Of a stretch of 46,431 nucleotides of DNA, positions 25,242 through 33,892 are shown piece by piece; within the stretch, counting starts at the first letter, position 1, and the number at the start of each line of letters is the position of its first letter. The translations under genes and the position numbers were made by a program. The notes beneath the pieces are model-generated. The model saw only the letters and a program-made list of their open reading frames with translations. It made no database searches and was not told the origin of the DNA. This stretch comes from JACKBJ01 sp964549495. GTDB taxonomy: Bacteria > Chloroflexota > Anaerolineae > Epilineales > Epilineaceae. Where the stretch lies: the NCBI GenBank assembly GCA_964549495.1, contig CAZJWJ010000034.1:1-46431 (forward strand). Direction: 5' to 3'.

Positions 25242-26441
25242 CTAGCGAGCGCCGGCTTCGCCGAAGCAAGCCGACAGACGGCCGGCCGCGTAGCGGATGT
25301 CGCAGCGGCGGGCCACGGTCTCGGCAGCCTGGCGGCCCAAGTTGGCGCGCAGCTCGGGCGAGGCGAGCAATTCGGCCAGGGCGCCGGCCAGGGCCACGGG
25401 GTCTTCCGGCGGGACCAGGCGGCCGCAGTCCTGGGTGACCAACTCGCCGATGCCGGAGACGGTGGTCGAGACGATGGGCAAGCCGGAGGCCATGGCCTCC
25501 ATGATCGAGACCGGAATCCCGTCGCGATCGCCGTCTGGGCCGATGGTGCAGGCCATGGCGTAGATTTCGGCATCTGCCAGGGCGGCGCGGACGGCGTCCA
25601 GGTCGACCGCGCCTCGCAAGACGATGCGCTCGCCGAGGCCCGCGTCGGAGATGGAGCGCTCCAGCTGGCGGCGCTGCGGACCGTCACCGATGATCTCGGC
25701 CTCGAAGTCCAGGCGCTGCTCGGCCAACAAGGCCAAAGCGCGGACCAGGGTCGGATGGCCCTTCTTGGGCACCAGCCGTCCGACCGACAGGATGCGCGGC
25801 CTCTCGCGCGGGCTGCGGGCCGGCCGGGCGAAGCGCGATGCGTCGACGCTGTCCCGGATCACCAGGGTCTTGTCGGCGGCCGCGGGGCCATAGCGTTCCC
25901 GGACGTGTCGGCGGTTGTACTCCGAGATGGTCACGTGGAATCGGGCACGGCGCAGGCTGGCCGGCAGGAGCTGCGGCCGCGCGTAGAGCCCTACCGCGTG
26001 CGTGGTGAAGCTGAAGGGGCGATCGCAGAGCGCCGAGAGCGTCATCGCGGTGACGTTGGCGCCGGTGGCGAAGTGGGCGTGGAAGTGCTCGATGCCCTCG
26101 CGTCGGGCGGCGGTGGCCAGGGCCACCCCGCGCAGCCAGGCGCCCAGGGCGACGCGGCCCGGATCGGTCAGCAGCGGCAGGGCGCTTCGGATCAGCCGAA
26201 GCGGGTGGCGCAGCAGTTCGGTGAGCAGCGATGCCAGCAGGCGCGGCCAGGCCCGGCGGTCGGGCGCGTAATGGGTTCGCGCCTTCAGCGACTCGGTCTC
26301 CGCGTGCACCGGTCCACCGGCCGGCGCCAACAGCGAGAAGACCGTCAGCCGGTGGCCCAGGTCCTGGAGCGCCAGCATCTCGCTGAGCACGAAGGTCTGG
26401 TGCAGGGACGGGTAGCGGTCGAGAACGTAGCCGATCCTCAT
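25242..26441 (-). CDS. GT4-type glycosyltransferase
   Basis: GT-B glycosyltransferase of 399 residues of the exopolysaccharide type. MRIGYVLDRYPSLHQTFVL is the typical N-terminus. HFHAHFATGANVTAM and FSFTTHAVGLY follow, then ILSVGRLVPKKGHPTLV. The donor-site motif is DGDRDGIPVSIMEAMASG with an E near its end, then GIGELVTQDCGRLVPPEDP. ATG 26441 was chosen by this N-terminus; a GGAAAGG lies 11 nt upstream, rather far. The open frame continues upstream by chance under the FemAB gene. It lies 65 nt downstream of FemAB2 and 1 nt upstream of the flippase gene. Confidence 0.9.
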   Translation of the reverse strand: MRIGYVLDRYPSLHQTFVLSEMLALQDLGHRLTVFSLLAPAGGPVHAETESLKARTHYAPDRRAWPRLLASLLTELLRHPLRLIRSALPLLTDPGRVALGAWLRGVALATAARREGIEHFHAHFATGANVTAMTLSALCDRPFSFTTHAVGLYARPQLLPASLRRARFHVTISEYNRRHVRERYGPAAADKTLVIRDSVDASRFARPARSPRERPRILSVGRLVPKKGHPTLVRALALLAEQRLDFEAEIIGDGPQRRQLERSISDAGLGERIVLRGAVDLDAVRAALADAEIYAMACTIGPDGDRDGIPVSIMEAMASGLPIVSTTVSGIGELVTQDCGRLVPPEDPVALAGALAELLASPELRANLGRQAAETVARRCDIRYAAGRLSACFGEAGAR

Positions 26442-26506
26442 CGGCGGGGGGCCTTTCCGGGCGGGCTCGCCGGGCGAGCGCGGGTATTTGGATCGATCAT
26501 GGGGCT

Positions 26507-27640
26507 CTATCGCGGGCTCGCTGTCTCGGTCCGGGCCAGTTTGGCTCGGATTCGAGCCGCCCGCAGGTCGGCCAGACGGCGGTAGATGGCGTAGCCGGGG
26601 CGCGAGACGGGTAGGTCCCAGGCGCCTTGTTGGCGGACGAGCTCCGCGCCGAAGCCTGCCTTGAAGCGGTAGATTCCCCAGAGCGGGTCGGAGGGATCCA
26701 GCTGCCGGGGGCCGCCCCACCAATCGTAGCGCGTGCAGCCCCGATCGATGGCCCAGCGCAGGCTCTCCCATTGGGCCAGATAGGCCGGCATGTCCTCGCG
26801 GCCTTCGTCGGCCGAGGCGCCGTAGAGGTACCAACACGTATCCCCATGCGCCACCGGCACCACGCCCGCCAGCGGCCGGCCCTCCTTCTCGGCCAGGATG
26901 ACGCAGCAGGCATCCCGCTCCAAGTACAGCGCCACCAGATCGCGATAGTAGGCATCCGCGCGCAGGCCGAAGCCGGACCGCCGGCCGGTCTGCCGGTAGA
27001 GCGCCAAGAAGGCCGGTAGGTCCTCCAGCCCGCCGCGGCGGACCGTGACGCCGCGGCGGCCGGCCAGTCGGATGTTGTAGCGCGTCTTGGACTTCATGCC
27101 CGCCAGCACCGCCTCCTCGCCACCCTCCAGGCTCGAGAGCATGGTGTTGGGGAACTGGATCTGCTCCTCGGAGGGCCGCCAGCCCAGGGCGCGCCAGGCC
27201 GAGGCGATGGGGGCAAGAGCCTCGGGCACGTCCGCGTCGATCTTGACGAAGGTCAGCCGCTGGCGGCGGGCCCAGGCCTCCAGATCGAGCAGCAGGCGCG
27301 ACCAGTCCTCCACCGATTCGATGTCGGCCAAGAGGGGGCCCTTGGGCAGATAGGCCATGCGAAAGGGCGAGCGACCCAGCCTTCGCGTGAGCACCTGCGC
27401 CATCGCCCGAGGTAGCCGGCCGTCGGTCGCGCCAGCCGATGCGCTGCCCACCGCAGATGAGATCGAGCGCAAGGTCGACCCATCCCCATCGGGGGGTTCG
27501 GACGCGATCCAGAGAAAGCGATCGGGTCGCCAGCCCCAGCGCGACTTGAGCGCACCCCAATCCCAGGACTGCAGCAGGTGGGAGCGGCCCAAGGACAGGA
27601 TCGCCCGCTCCCAGCTGGCTCGATCCGTGACGGACCTCAT
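26507..27640 (-). CDS. FemAB-like aminoacyltransferase (second of tandem pair)
   Basis: Double-GNAT-fold protein of 377 residues of the FemAB/peptidoglycan-bridge family, whose members move amino acids from aminoacyl-tRNA to peptidoglycan precursors or make related N-acyl transfers. Family features: HLLQSWDWGALKSRWGW near residue 22, FRMAYLPKGPLLAD, KSKTRYNIRLAGRRGV (the conserved K-R-Y-N-I-R), a second GNAT with CWYLYGASAD, and RYDWWGGP ... GIYRFKAGFGAELV. ATG 27640 overlaps the stop of the upstream paralogue (ATGA). In a glycan cluster, transfer to a wall or surface-polymer amine is plausible; substrate unknown. Confidence 0.88.
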   Translation of the reverse strand: MRSVTDRASWERAILSLGRSHLLQSWDWGALKSRWGWRPDRFLWIASEPPDGDGSTLRSISSAVGSASAGATDGRLPRAMAQVLTRRLGRSPFRMAYLPKGPLLADIESVEDWSRLLLDLEAWARRQRLTFVKIDADVPEALAPIASAWRALGWRPSEEQIQFPNTMLSSLEGGEEAVLAGMKSKTRYNIRLAGRRGVTVRRGGLEDLPAFLALYRQTGRRSGFGLRADAYYRDLVALYLERDACCVILAEKEGRPLAGVVPVAHGDTCWYLYGASADEGREDMPAYLAQWESLRWAIDRGCTRYDWWGGPRQLDPSDPLWGIYRFKAGFGAELVRQQGAWDLPVSRPGYAIYRRLADLRAARIRAKLARTETASPR

Positions 27641-28701
27641 GCTCGAGACCGGCCGGCCAGCTGGCGCAAGCGGGGCAGCCAGCGGCTTGCCAGGGCATAG
27701 CGCAGCGGCGCGTGGACGAGATCCCAGGCCCCGGCCGCCCGCCAGATCTCGCCGCCGAAGCCCCGCTTGAAGCCCCACACGCCCCAGAGCCCGTCCCGAC
27801 CTTCCGGAACCTCCTCGGGGGGGATGCCGGCCACCGCCGCCCGGCCGATGGCATCCGGGATGCCCCAGAAGTCGTAGCGCTTCAATCCGGCCGCGATGGC
27901 CTCCTCGATGGCCCGCCACTGCAGGGCATGGTTGGGCATGCGCTGGCGCTCCAGCTCGCGGCTGCCGCCGTAGAGGTAGGTGGCCGTGTCGCCGTAGTGG
28001 AGCACCAGGATGCAGGCCAGTGGCTGGTCCTCGAAGCGCGCCACATAGAGCCGCGCCGACTCCGGATCCTCGGCTTCGAAGGCCAGGTAGACCGCGCGAT
28101 AGTAGCCCTGCGGCCGGGCGGCGAAGTCGTTGCGCTGGGCCGTCTCGGCGATCATCGACTCCAGGAGGTCCAGCGACTCGGCGCCTTCGCGCCGGACTTC
28201 GACCTCCTTGCGGCCGGCCAGGCGGATGTTGTAGCGCCACTTCTGCTTCATCGCGGCCAGCAGCGCCTCCGGGCCCTGCGTCAGATCCAAACGCAGCGTG
28301 CTGGGGGGTTGGAGGGCCTCGACCTCGCGGAGTCCGGCCGCCTCGAGCACCGTCCGGGCCACCGGCTCATCGGGCCAGTTCGGCTCGATGCGCAGGGCCA
28401 CGCAGTCGCGGGTAGCGGCCTTCATCGCGTCCAGCAAGACCGGCCAGGCCGGGTGATCCGGCGGGCAGATCGGTCCGCGCGGCAGATAGGCCAGCCGGCC
28501 GCCCGGTCGGCGCCGGACCAGGATCTGCGCGCCGGCCACCGCGGCGGCGCCGTCGGCGTCGGGCGAGGCATCGGCCGCCGTGATCAAGAGCCGCCGCGGT
28601 TCCCAGCCCGCTTCGGCGCGCAGGTGGGCCCAGGCCACCGATTGCAGGAAGTGGGCCTGCGGTCGGGAGCCCGCGAAACGGCGCCAGGCTTGCTCGTCCA
28701 T
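27637..28701 (-). CDS. FemAB-like aminoacyltransferase (first of tandem pair)
   Basis: Paralogue of the next gene, 354 residues, with the same pattern: HFLQSVAWAHLRAEAGW, LAYLPRGPICPPD, MKQKWRYNIRLAGRKEV, ATYLYGGSRELERQRMPNH, KRYDFWGIPDA and GVWGFKRGFGGEIWRAAG. ATG 28701 was chosen because the motif spacing then matches the second copy. ATG 28728 in frame is the alternative, and it would be almost leaderless from the promoter-like pair at 28740-28767. The tandem probably arose by duplication; the pair may act in sequence, as FemA and FemB do in staphylococci. It heads the operon to 21284 and diverges from nuoA. Confidence 0.87.
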   Translation of the reverse strand: MDEQAWRRFAGSRPQAHFLQSVAWAHLRAEAGWEPRRLLITAADASPDADGAAAVAGAQILVRRRPGGRLAYLPRGPICPPDHPAWPVLLDAMKAATRDCVALRIEPNWPDEPVARTVLEAAGLREVEALQPPSTLRLDLTQGPEALLAAMKQKWRYNIRLAGRKEVEVRREGAESLDLLESMIAETAQRNDFAARPQGYYRAVYLAFEAEDPESARLYVARFEDQPLACILVLHYGDTATYLYGGSRELERQRMPNHALQWRAIEEAIAAGLKRYDFWGIPDAIGRAAVAGIPPEEVPEGRDGLWGVWGFKRGFGGEIWRAAGAWDLVHAPLRYALASRWLPRLRQLAGRSRA

Positions 28702-28739
28702 GGTCTTCGATCGCTTCCATGAGGGCATGGTCAGGGAGC

Positions 28740-28767
28740 TTAGCACGGCCGGGCGGGGCGAGTACAA
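28740..28767 (-). promoter_or_regulatory. Promoter TTGTAC-N16-TGCTAA for the FemAB-flippase operon
   Basis: On the minus strand, TTGTAC (28767-28762) and TGCTAA (28745-28740) are 16 nt apart. Predicted start of transcription is near 28733, about 32 nt before ATG 28701. Confidence 0.45.
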
Positions 28768-28807
28768 GCTCGGACTCGGGGTGGTCCTCGGGAAGCCCCG
28801 CGCCGGG

Positions 28808-28835
28808 TTGCCAAGGCCGTTCATTGTGTTATAAT
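28808..28835 (+). promoter_or_regulatory. Promoter TTGCCA-N16-TATAAT for the nuo operon
   Basis: A perfect TATAAT (28830-28835) with TTGCCA 16 nt upstream gives a sigma-70-type promoter. The leader to nuoA is about 39 nt and includes a small CCGGC/GCCGG hairpin and a GAGGA ribosome site. Confidence 0.75.
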
Positions 28836-28880
28836 CCCGCCGGCTTTCCGCCGGAGCACCCCCCCGAGGAGAACGCGCGC

Positions 28881-29237
28881 ATGTCCGATAACTGGGGCTT
28901 CATCGCCCTCTTCTCACTGATCGCGCTCAGCGTGCCCTTGATCGGGCTGGTGGCGGCGTGGGCCTTGCGCCCGCATCGCCCGGGCCCGATCAAGAAGACC
29001 ACCTACGAATGCGGTCTGGAGACCCTCGGAGACACCTGGTCCCAGTTCAAGGTGCAGTACTATCTCTACGCCCTGATCTTCGTGCTCTTCGACATCGAGA
29101 CCGTCTTCCTCATCCCCTGGGCCGTGGCCTACAACCAGCTGGGCCTCCTGGCCTTGGTCGAGATGTTCATCTTCCTGGCCATCCTCGGTATCGGCCTGGC
29201 CTACGCCTGGCGCAAGGGGGCTCTGGAATGGGTCTAG
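28881..29237 (+). CDS. nuoA: NADH-quinone oxidoreductase subunit A
   Basis: Small membrane subunit of complex I, 118 residues with three transmembrane helices; with NuoH and J it lies near the quinone-access end. Family features are TTYECGLETLGDTWSQF in the loop after helix 1, and YLYALIFVLFDIETVFLIPW in helix 2 with the conserved acidic residues. ATG 28881 has GAGGAGAAC upstream. The gene overlaps nuoH by 10 nt. Normally nuoB-C-D follow nuoA; here nuoH does. Confidence 0.97.
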   Translation: MSDNWGFIALFSLIALSVPLIGLVAAWALRPHRPGPIKKTTYECGLETLGDTWSQFKVQYYLYALIFVLFDIETVFLIPWAVAYNQLGLLALVEMFIFLAILGIGLAYAWRKGALEWV

Positions 29238-30502
29238 TCTTCCTGCAGGCCGACGCCGGCCCGCTGCGGACGATCCTGGAGAGCCTGGGCCTTTCCGGCT
29301 TGATGCTGGACCTGGCCTCTTGGGCGATCATCGGCGGCCTGATCCTGGGCATCGTTCAGGTCAGCATGCTCTACACCACCTTGCTGGAGCGCAAGTTCCT
29401 GGGCCGCATCCAGGACCGTCTCGGACCCAACCGGGTCGGCCCGCTGGGGCTTCTGCAGCCCTTTGCCGACATGGTCAAGATGCTGACCAAGGAGGACGTC
29501 ACGCCGACCGAGGCCCATCGCGGGGTCTTCAACCTGGCGGCGATCATGGTCGTGCCTCCGGCCATCCTGGTCTTCGCGGTCGTCCCCTTGGGCATCGGCC
29601 TCATCGGCAGCGACCTCTCGGTCGGCTTCCTCTACTTCATCGCGGTGGCCTCGACCCTGATCGTGCCCATCTTCATGGCCGGCTGGGGCTCGCGCAACAA
29701 GTTCGCCGTCATCGGTTCGATGCGCGCCGTGGCCCAGATCGTGTCCTACGAGATCCCTCAGGTGCTCAGCGTCATCGGTGTGCTGCTCTTGGCCGGGACG
29801 CTGTCGATGCAGGGTTTCAGCTTCGCGCAGGGCGCGCCGATCGATGGCAGCGGGCCGGCCACGACCTATCCGGGCATGTGGTTCGTCTTCGTCCAGCCCT
29901 TGGCCTTCGTGATCTTCGTCCTGGCCACCGCGGCCGAGATCGAGCGGACGCCCTTCGACATCCCCGAGGCCGAGAGCGAGATCATCGCCGGCTACCACAC
30001 CGAGTACTCGGGCCTGAAGTTCGGCATGTTCCAGCTCTCGCTCTACTTCATGACCATCGCCTCGGCGGCCCTGGTGTCCATCCTCTTCTTGGGCGGCTGG
30101 CGCGCCCCCTTCGGCTTCCTGCAGGGAATCGCCGGCTTCGACCTCGGCTGGCTCTGGATGAGCCTGAAGACCTTCGTCATGATCCTGGTCTTCATGTGGT
30201 TCCGCGGCACCTGGCCGCGTCTGCGCTCTGACCAGCTGATGGGCTTTGCCTGGAAGGTCTTGGTTCCGATCTCGCTGGTCAACCTGCTGGTGACCGGCCT
30301 CTTGTCCTACATCACCCGGACCCAGCCCAGCCAGCCGCTGCACCCCATCGTCGTCTTCCTCTTCTTCGCCGTGGCCAACGTGCTGCTCTTCCTGGGCGCG
30401 CTCTGGCTCATCGGCTGGTGGCGCAAGCACTCGCAGCGCCCGCGCATCGATTTCGGCCCGCCGGTCGCCGGCGAGGCCGCCTCGGCGGAGGTGTCGGCAT
30501 GA
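29228..30502 (+). CDS. nuoH: NADH-quinone oxidoreductase subunit H
   Basis: Membrane subunit that forms much of the quinone chamber and the entry to the proton axis; 424 residues with about eight or nine helices. Conserved stretches: LLERKFLGRIQDRLGPNRVG, LLQPFADMVKMLTKED, SYEIPQVLSVIGVLL, and the acidic AEIERTPFDIPEAESEI then AGYHTEYSG. ATG 29228 lies inside the end of nuoA (10-nt overlap), and the stop overlaps nuoJ as ATGA. The C-terminal tail of about 25 residues is polar. NuoI, usually next, is absent. Confidence 0.97.
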   Translation: MGLVFLQADAGPLRTILESLGLSGLMLDLASWAIIGGLILGIVQVSMLYTTLLERKFLGRIQDRLGPNRVGPLGLLQPFADMVKMLTKEDVTPTEAHRGVFNLAAIMVVPPAILVFAVVPLGIGLIGSDLSVGFLYFIAVASTLIVPIFMAGWGSRNKFAVIGSMRAVAQIVSYEIPQVLSVIGVLLLAGTLSMQGFSFAQGAPIDGSGPATTYPGMWFVFVQPLAFVIFVLATAAEIERTPFDIPEAESEIIAGYHTEYSGLKFGMFQLSLYFMTIASAALVSILFLGGWRAPFGFLQGIAGFDLGWLWMSLKTFVMILVFMWFRGTWPRLRSDQLMGFAWKVLVPISLVNLLVTGLLSYITRTQPSQPLHPIVVFLFFAVANVLLFLGALWLIGWWRKHSQRPRIDFGPPVAGEAASAEVSA

Positions 30503-31068
30503 GTGCCGAGCTCTTGCAGCAGGTCGCCTTCATGGTGCTGGCCGGCATGACCGTCGGCGGCGCATGGGGCGTGGTCCGGGCGCGCTCGGTCTTCGTCAGC
30601 GCGCTCTGGTTGATCCTGTCCTTCATCGGCGTGGCCGGGCTCTACGTGATGCTCTCCGCGCCGCTCTTGGCCGTGGTCCAGATCCTGATCTACGTCGGCG
30701 CCATCAGCGTGCTGATCCTCTTTGCCATCATGCTCACCGAGGACGTCATGGGCGAGGCCAAGCCGACCGCCCAGTGGCCGCTGGCGGCGATGATCGTCGG
30801 CACCCTGGCCTCGCTCTTGATGGTGGTGAGCTTCACGACCGACTGGACCCTGACTCAGGGTACGGTCAGCGCGGGCGACGCGGTCATCGAGGAATCGGTC
30901 GCCGGGAAGCTGCCCACCGCCATGTCCGTCGAGGGTGCCTACCAGATCCCGGAACAGATCGTCATGCTCGGCCGCTCGCTGATGAGCGAACATCTGCTGT
31001 CCTTCGAGGTCGTGGCGGTCATCCTCTTGGTGGCCCTCGTCGGCGCCATCGTCATCGCTCGCGACTGA
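30499..31068 (+). CDS. nuoJ: NADH-quinone oxidoreductase subunit J
   Basis: Membrane subunit of 189 residues with about five helices, linking the quinone site to the antiporter-like arm. PLLAVVQILIYVGAISVLI is the conserved third helix with its pi-bulge region and Tyr. LFAIMLTED follows it. ATG 30499 overlaps the nuoH stop (ATGA). A GC-rich hairpin directly follows the stop. Confidence 0.96.
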   Translation: MSAELLQQVAFMVLAGMTVGGAWGVVRARSVFVSALWLILSFIGVAGLYVMLSAPLLAVVQILIYVGAISVLILFAIMLTEDVMGEAKPTAQWPLAAMIVGTLASLLMVVSFTTDWTLTQGTVSAGDAVIEESVAGKLPTAMSVEGAYQIPEQIVMLGRSLMSEHLLSFEVVAVILLVALVGAIVIARD

Positions 31069-31088
31069 GGGGCCTTTCGAGAGGCCCC
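31069..31088 (+). promoter_or_regulatory. Intraoperon hairpin directly after the nuoJ stop
   Basis: GGGGCCTT / GAGGCCCC pair (one G-T) around a TCGA loop, starting at the base after the nuoJ stop codon. No U-tract follows. It may partly terminate or protect mRNA, setting the nuoA-H-J to nuoK-N ratio. Confidence 0.35.
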
Positions 31089-31116
31089 CGACCAACGCCC
31101 TGATTCTGAGGAGGAG

Positions 31117-31476
31117 ATGGTGCCCGCGATTCCCTTGTGGTGGTACCTCTTGGTGGCGGCACTGCTGTTCTCCATCGGCCTGTACGGAACGCTGACCCGC
31201 AAGAACGCGGTCAACGTCCTGATGGGCGTGGAGCTGATGCTCAACGCCGTCAACCTGAATGCCGTGGCGCTGTGGCGCTACGTGTCGCCCACCGCGGAGG
31301 CCACCGTCGACGGCCGGACGGTCCAGGTGCTGTCCAGCCTGGACGGTCAGGTCTTCGCCATCTTCGTCATCGCCCTGGCCGCGGCCGAAGCCGCGGTGGG
31401 CCTGGCGCTGATCATCGCGGTCTACCGCTCGCGCCGCACCGTCGAGCTCCAGCGGCTCGACATGCTGCAGGGCTGA
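31117..31476 (+). CDS. nuoK: NADH-quinone oxidoreductase subunit K
   Basis: Three-helix membrane subunit of 119 residues, homologous to MrpC. The two conserved membrane glutamates are visible in VLMGVELMLNAVNLN and ALAAAEAAVGLALII. It is somewhat longer than E. coli NuoK (100), from a loop between helices 2 and 3 and a polar tail. AGGAGG is only 2 nt before ATG 31117; GTG 31120, one codon later, has better spacing and may be the true start. Confidence 0.96.
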   Translation: MVPAIPLWWYLLVAALLFSIGLYGTLTRKNAVNVLMGVELMLNAVNLNAVALWRYVSPTAEATVDGRTVQVLSSLDGQVFAIFVIALAAAEAAVGLALIIAVYRSRRTVELQRLDMLQG

Positions 31477-31507
31477 GCTACCCGGACGCCTAAGCGAGAG
31501 CATCCAC

Positions 31508-33859
31508 ATGTTCGATCTCAACGTCATCGGCGGCTATGCCTGGCTGATCCCGGGCTTCACCTTCGCCGCCTTCGTCATCATCATGGCCATCATCGTCACC
31601 GGCGGCAGCGGCAAGCTGGCCGCGCGAGTGGCGGTCGGGGGCATCCTGGCCTCGACCCTGGTCTCGCTGCCGCTGCTGATGGCCGCGCTCGGCGCTGCCG
31701 AGGGCGAGCACGGCGGCCTGGCGGCCCATCCCTACACGGACATCTGGTGGCATTGGCTGCCGATGGGCGATGGAACGCTGGCCTTCGGAGTCCAGGTCGA
31801 CCCCTTGTCGGCCGCCGCCACCGCCATGGTCACCATCCTCTGCTCGGCCATCTTCATCTACGCCACGGCCTACATGTCCGGCGAGCTGACGGCCTACAGC
31901 GACCCCAAGACCGGAGCGGTCGACCACGCGGTGGGCAACGCGCGCTACGCGCGCTTCTTCGCCTACGTCTCGCTGTTTGCCACCGGCATGCTGGGCTTCG
32001 TGTTGGCCAGCAACCTGCTGCAGGCGATGGTCTTCTGGGAGATCATGGGTCTCTGCTCCTTCCTCCTGATCGGCTTCTGGTACTTCAAGCCCTCGGCGGC
32101 GGCAGCGGCCAAGAAGGCCTTCATCACCACCCGCATCGGCGACCTCTTCTTCTTCGTCGGCATCATGATCCTCTTCTGGATGCACGGCAGCGTGGACTAT
32201 ACGGTCATGCTGTCGGAGGCCGGCATCGAGGTCCTGCACGACGCGGCGCCCTTGGTCATGCAGATCGGCCCGCTGACCTTGGCCATCCCGATGATCCTCC
32301 TGGTCGGCCTGATGATCTTCGGCGGCACGGTCGGCAAGAGCGCCCAGTTCCCGCTGCACGTCTGGCTGCCGGATGCCATGGAGGGCCCGACGCCCGTCTC
32401 GGCCCTCATCCACGCCGCCACGATGGTCTCGGCCGGCGTCTTCCTGGTGGCCCGCATGTACCCGGCCTTCTCGGCCGCCACGCCCGCCACGCCCGGCGAC
32501 ATCTCCGGTCCGATGTTCGTGGTGGCCGCCGTCGGCGCCTTCACCGCCCTCTTCGCGGCCACCATCGCGGTGGCCCAGTTCGACATCAAGCGCGTCCTGG
32601 CCTACTCCACCGTCAGCCAGCTCGGCTACATGGTGGCGGCGCTGGGCATCGGCGCCTACGTGGCGGCGGTCTTCCACCTGATCACCCACGCCTTCTTCAA
32701 GGCCCTGCTCTTCTTGGGCTCCGGCTCGGTCATCCACGGCGTCGAGCACGGCATGCACCATGCGCACGAGCATGGGGATGACCACGGCGATGATCACGGG
32801 GGGCACGATCACCGGCCGGCCGGCGGCTACGGCGCCTACGCGGCCGATCCGCAGGATCCGCAGGACATGCGCAACATGGGCAACCTGCGTCGGCGCATGC
32901 CGATGACCTTCTGGACCTACCTGGCCGGCACCCTGGCCCTGACCGGCATCCCGATCTGGGCCGGGTTCTGGAGCAAGGACGAGATCCTGGCCGAGGCCTT
33001 CCACAAGGGCGTCGAGAGCCAGATCCTGATCGCCGGCTTCGTCTGGCTGCTGCTGACGGCGGCCGCCTTCATGACCGCCTTCTACATGGCCCGCCAGGTC
33101 TTCATGACCTTCGCCGGCCCGCCGGCCACCGAGGGCGCGCGCCACGCGCCGGAGAGCGCGCCGGCCATGGTCTACCCGCTGGCCGTCCTGGCGGTCTTCG
33201 CCACCCTCCTGGGCTTCATCGGGGTGCCGGAGACCCTGCCCGGACTCGGGCCGGCCCTCGGCAACCCCTTCCACCACTTCATGGGTTATCTGTCGACCGG
33301 CGCCCACTTCGAGGGTCTGGAGTTCAACCTGATCCCGATGGCGCTGTCGGTGGTGGTGGCCGTCCTGGGCTGGATCGTCGGCTGGTGGCTCTACGGCCGC
33401 AACCCGGCCGCCGCCCGCGCTCGCGATCCGCTGCAGCGCCTGGGCGGTCTGTGGAAGCTGCTCTACGACAAGTACCGACTCGACGAGCTCTACGGCCTGG
33501 TGGTGCGCCCCGATCCGCGCATCCACAGGGAGGCCGATGCCACGGAGGCCGACAAGCCGCATGCCGAGCAGTCGGGACTCTTGGTGGCCCTGGCCTCCGC
33601 CTTCGCCACGCTCAACGGTCAGATCGACAAGCGCGTGGTCGATGGGATGGTCAACCTGGCCGGCATGGCCGGGGAGTGGCTCTCGCGGGTCAACGGCTGG
33701 GTCGACACGAACGTGGTCGACGCCACCGTCAACCTGATCGCCTACGTGAACGGCGAGCTCTCCAGCGGCATCAAGCGGCTGCAGAGCGGCCGCGTGCAGA
33801 ACTACCTACTCGTCGTGTTCGTCAGCCTGGTCGTCCTGGTCGGCGTCTTCGTCCTCTAA
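31508..33859 (+). CDS. nuoL: NADH-quinone oxidoreductase subunit L with His-rich loop
   Basis: Distal antiporter-like subunit (Mrp-type) of 783 residues, which is long for NuoL (E. coli 613). Conserved sites: FWEIMGLCSFLLIGFW (membrane Glu), GKSAQFPLHVWLPDAMEGPT (Lys), SALIHAATMVSAGVFLV, and VLAYSTVSQLGYM. After SVIHGVEHG, near residues 410-436, a His/Asp-rich insertion (HEHGDDHGDDHGGHDH) precedes PQDMRNMGNL. The C-terminal part includes YDKYRLDELYG, an amphipathic stretch of about 130 residues with repeated VVD motifs that would form the lateral helix, and a last TM helix. ATG 31508 has only a weak GAGAG upstream. Confidence 0.96.
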   Translation: MFDLNVIGGYAWLIPGFTFAAFVIIMAIIVTGGSGKLAARVAVGGILASTLVSLPLLMAALGAAEGEHGGLAAHPYTDIWWHWLPMGDGTLAFGVQVDPLSAAATAMVTILCSAIFIYATAYMSGELTAYSDPKTGAVDHAVGNARYARFFAYVSLFATGMLGFVLASNLLQAMVFWEIMGLCSFLLIGFWYFKPSAAAAAKKAFITTRIGDLFFFVGIMILFWMHGSVDYTVMLSEAGIEVLHDAAPLVMQIGPLTLAIPMILLVGLMIFGGTVGKSAQFPLHVWLPDAMEGPTPVSALIHAATMVSAGVFLVARMYPAFSAATPATPGDISGPMFVVAAVGAFTALFAATIAVAQFDIKRVLAYSTVSQLGYMVAALGIGAYVAAVFHLITHAFFKALLFLGSGSVIHGVEHGMHHAHEHGDDHGDDHGGHDHRPAGGYGAYAADPQDPQDMRNMGNLRRRMPMTFWTYLAGTLALTGIPIWAGFWSKDEILAEAFHKGVESQILIAGFVWLLLTAAAFMTAFYMARQVFMTFAGPPATEGARHAPESAPAMVYPLAVLAVFATLLGFIGVPETLPGLGPALGNPFHHFMGYLSTGAHFEGLEFNLIPMALSVVVAVLGWIVGWWLYGRNPAAARARDPLQRLGGLWKLLYDKYRLDELYGLVVRPDPRIHREADATEADKPHAEQSGLLVALASAFATLNGQIDKRVVDGMVNLAGMAGEWLSRVNGWVDTNVVDATVNLIAYVNGELSSGIKRLQSGRVQNYLLVVFVSLVVLVGVFVL

Positions 33860-33892
33860 CGCCGGCCCTCGCTGCCGGAGGAGAATCCGTTG

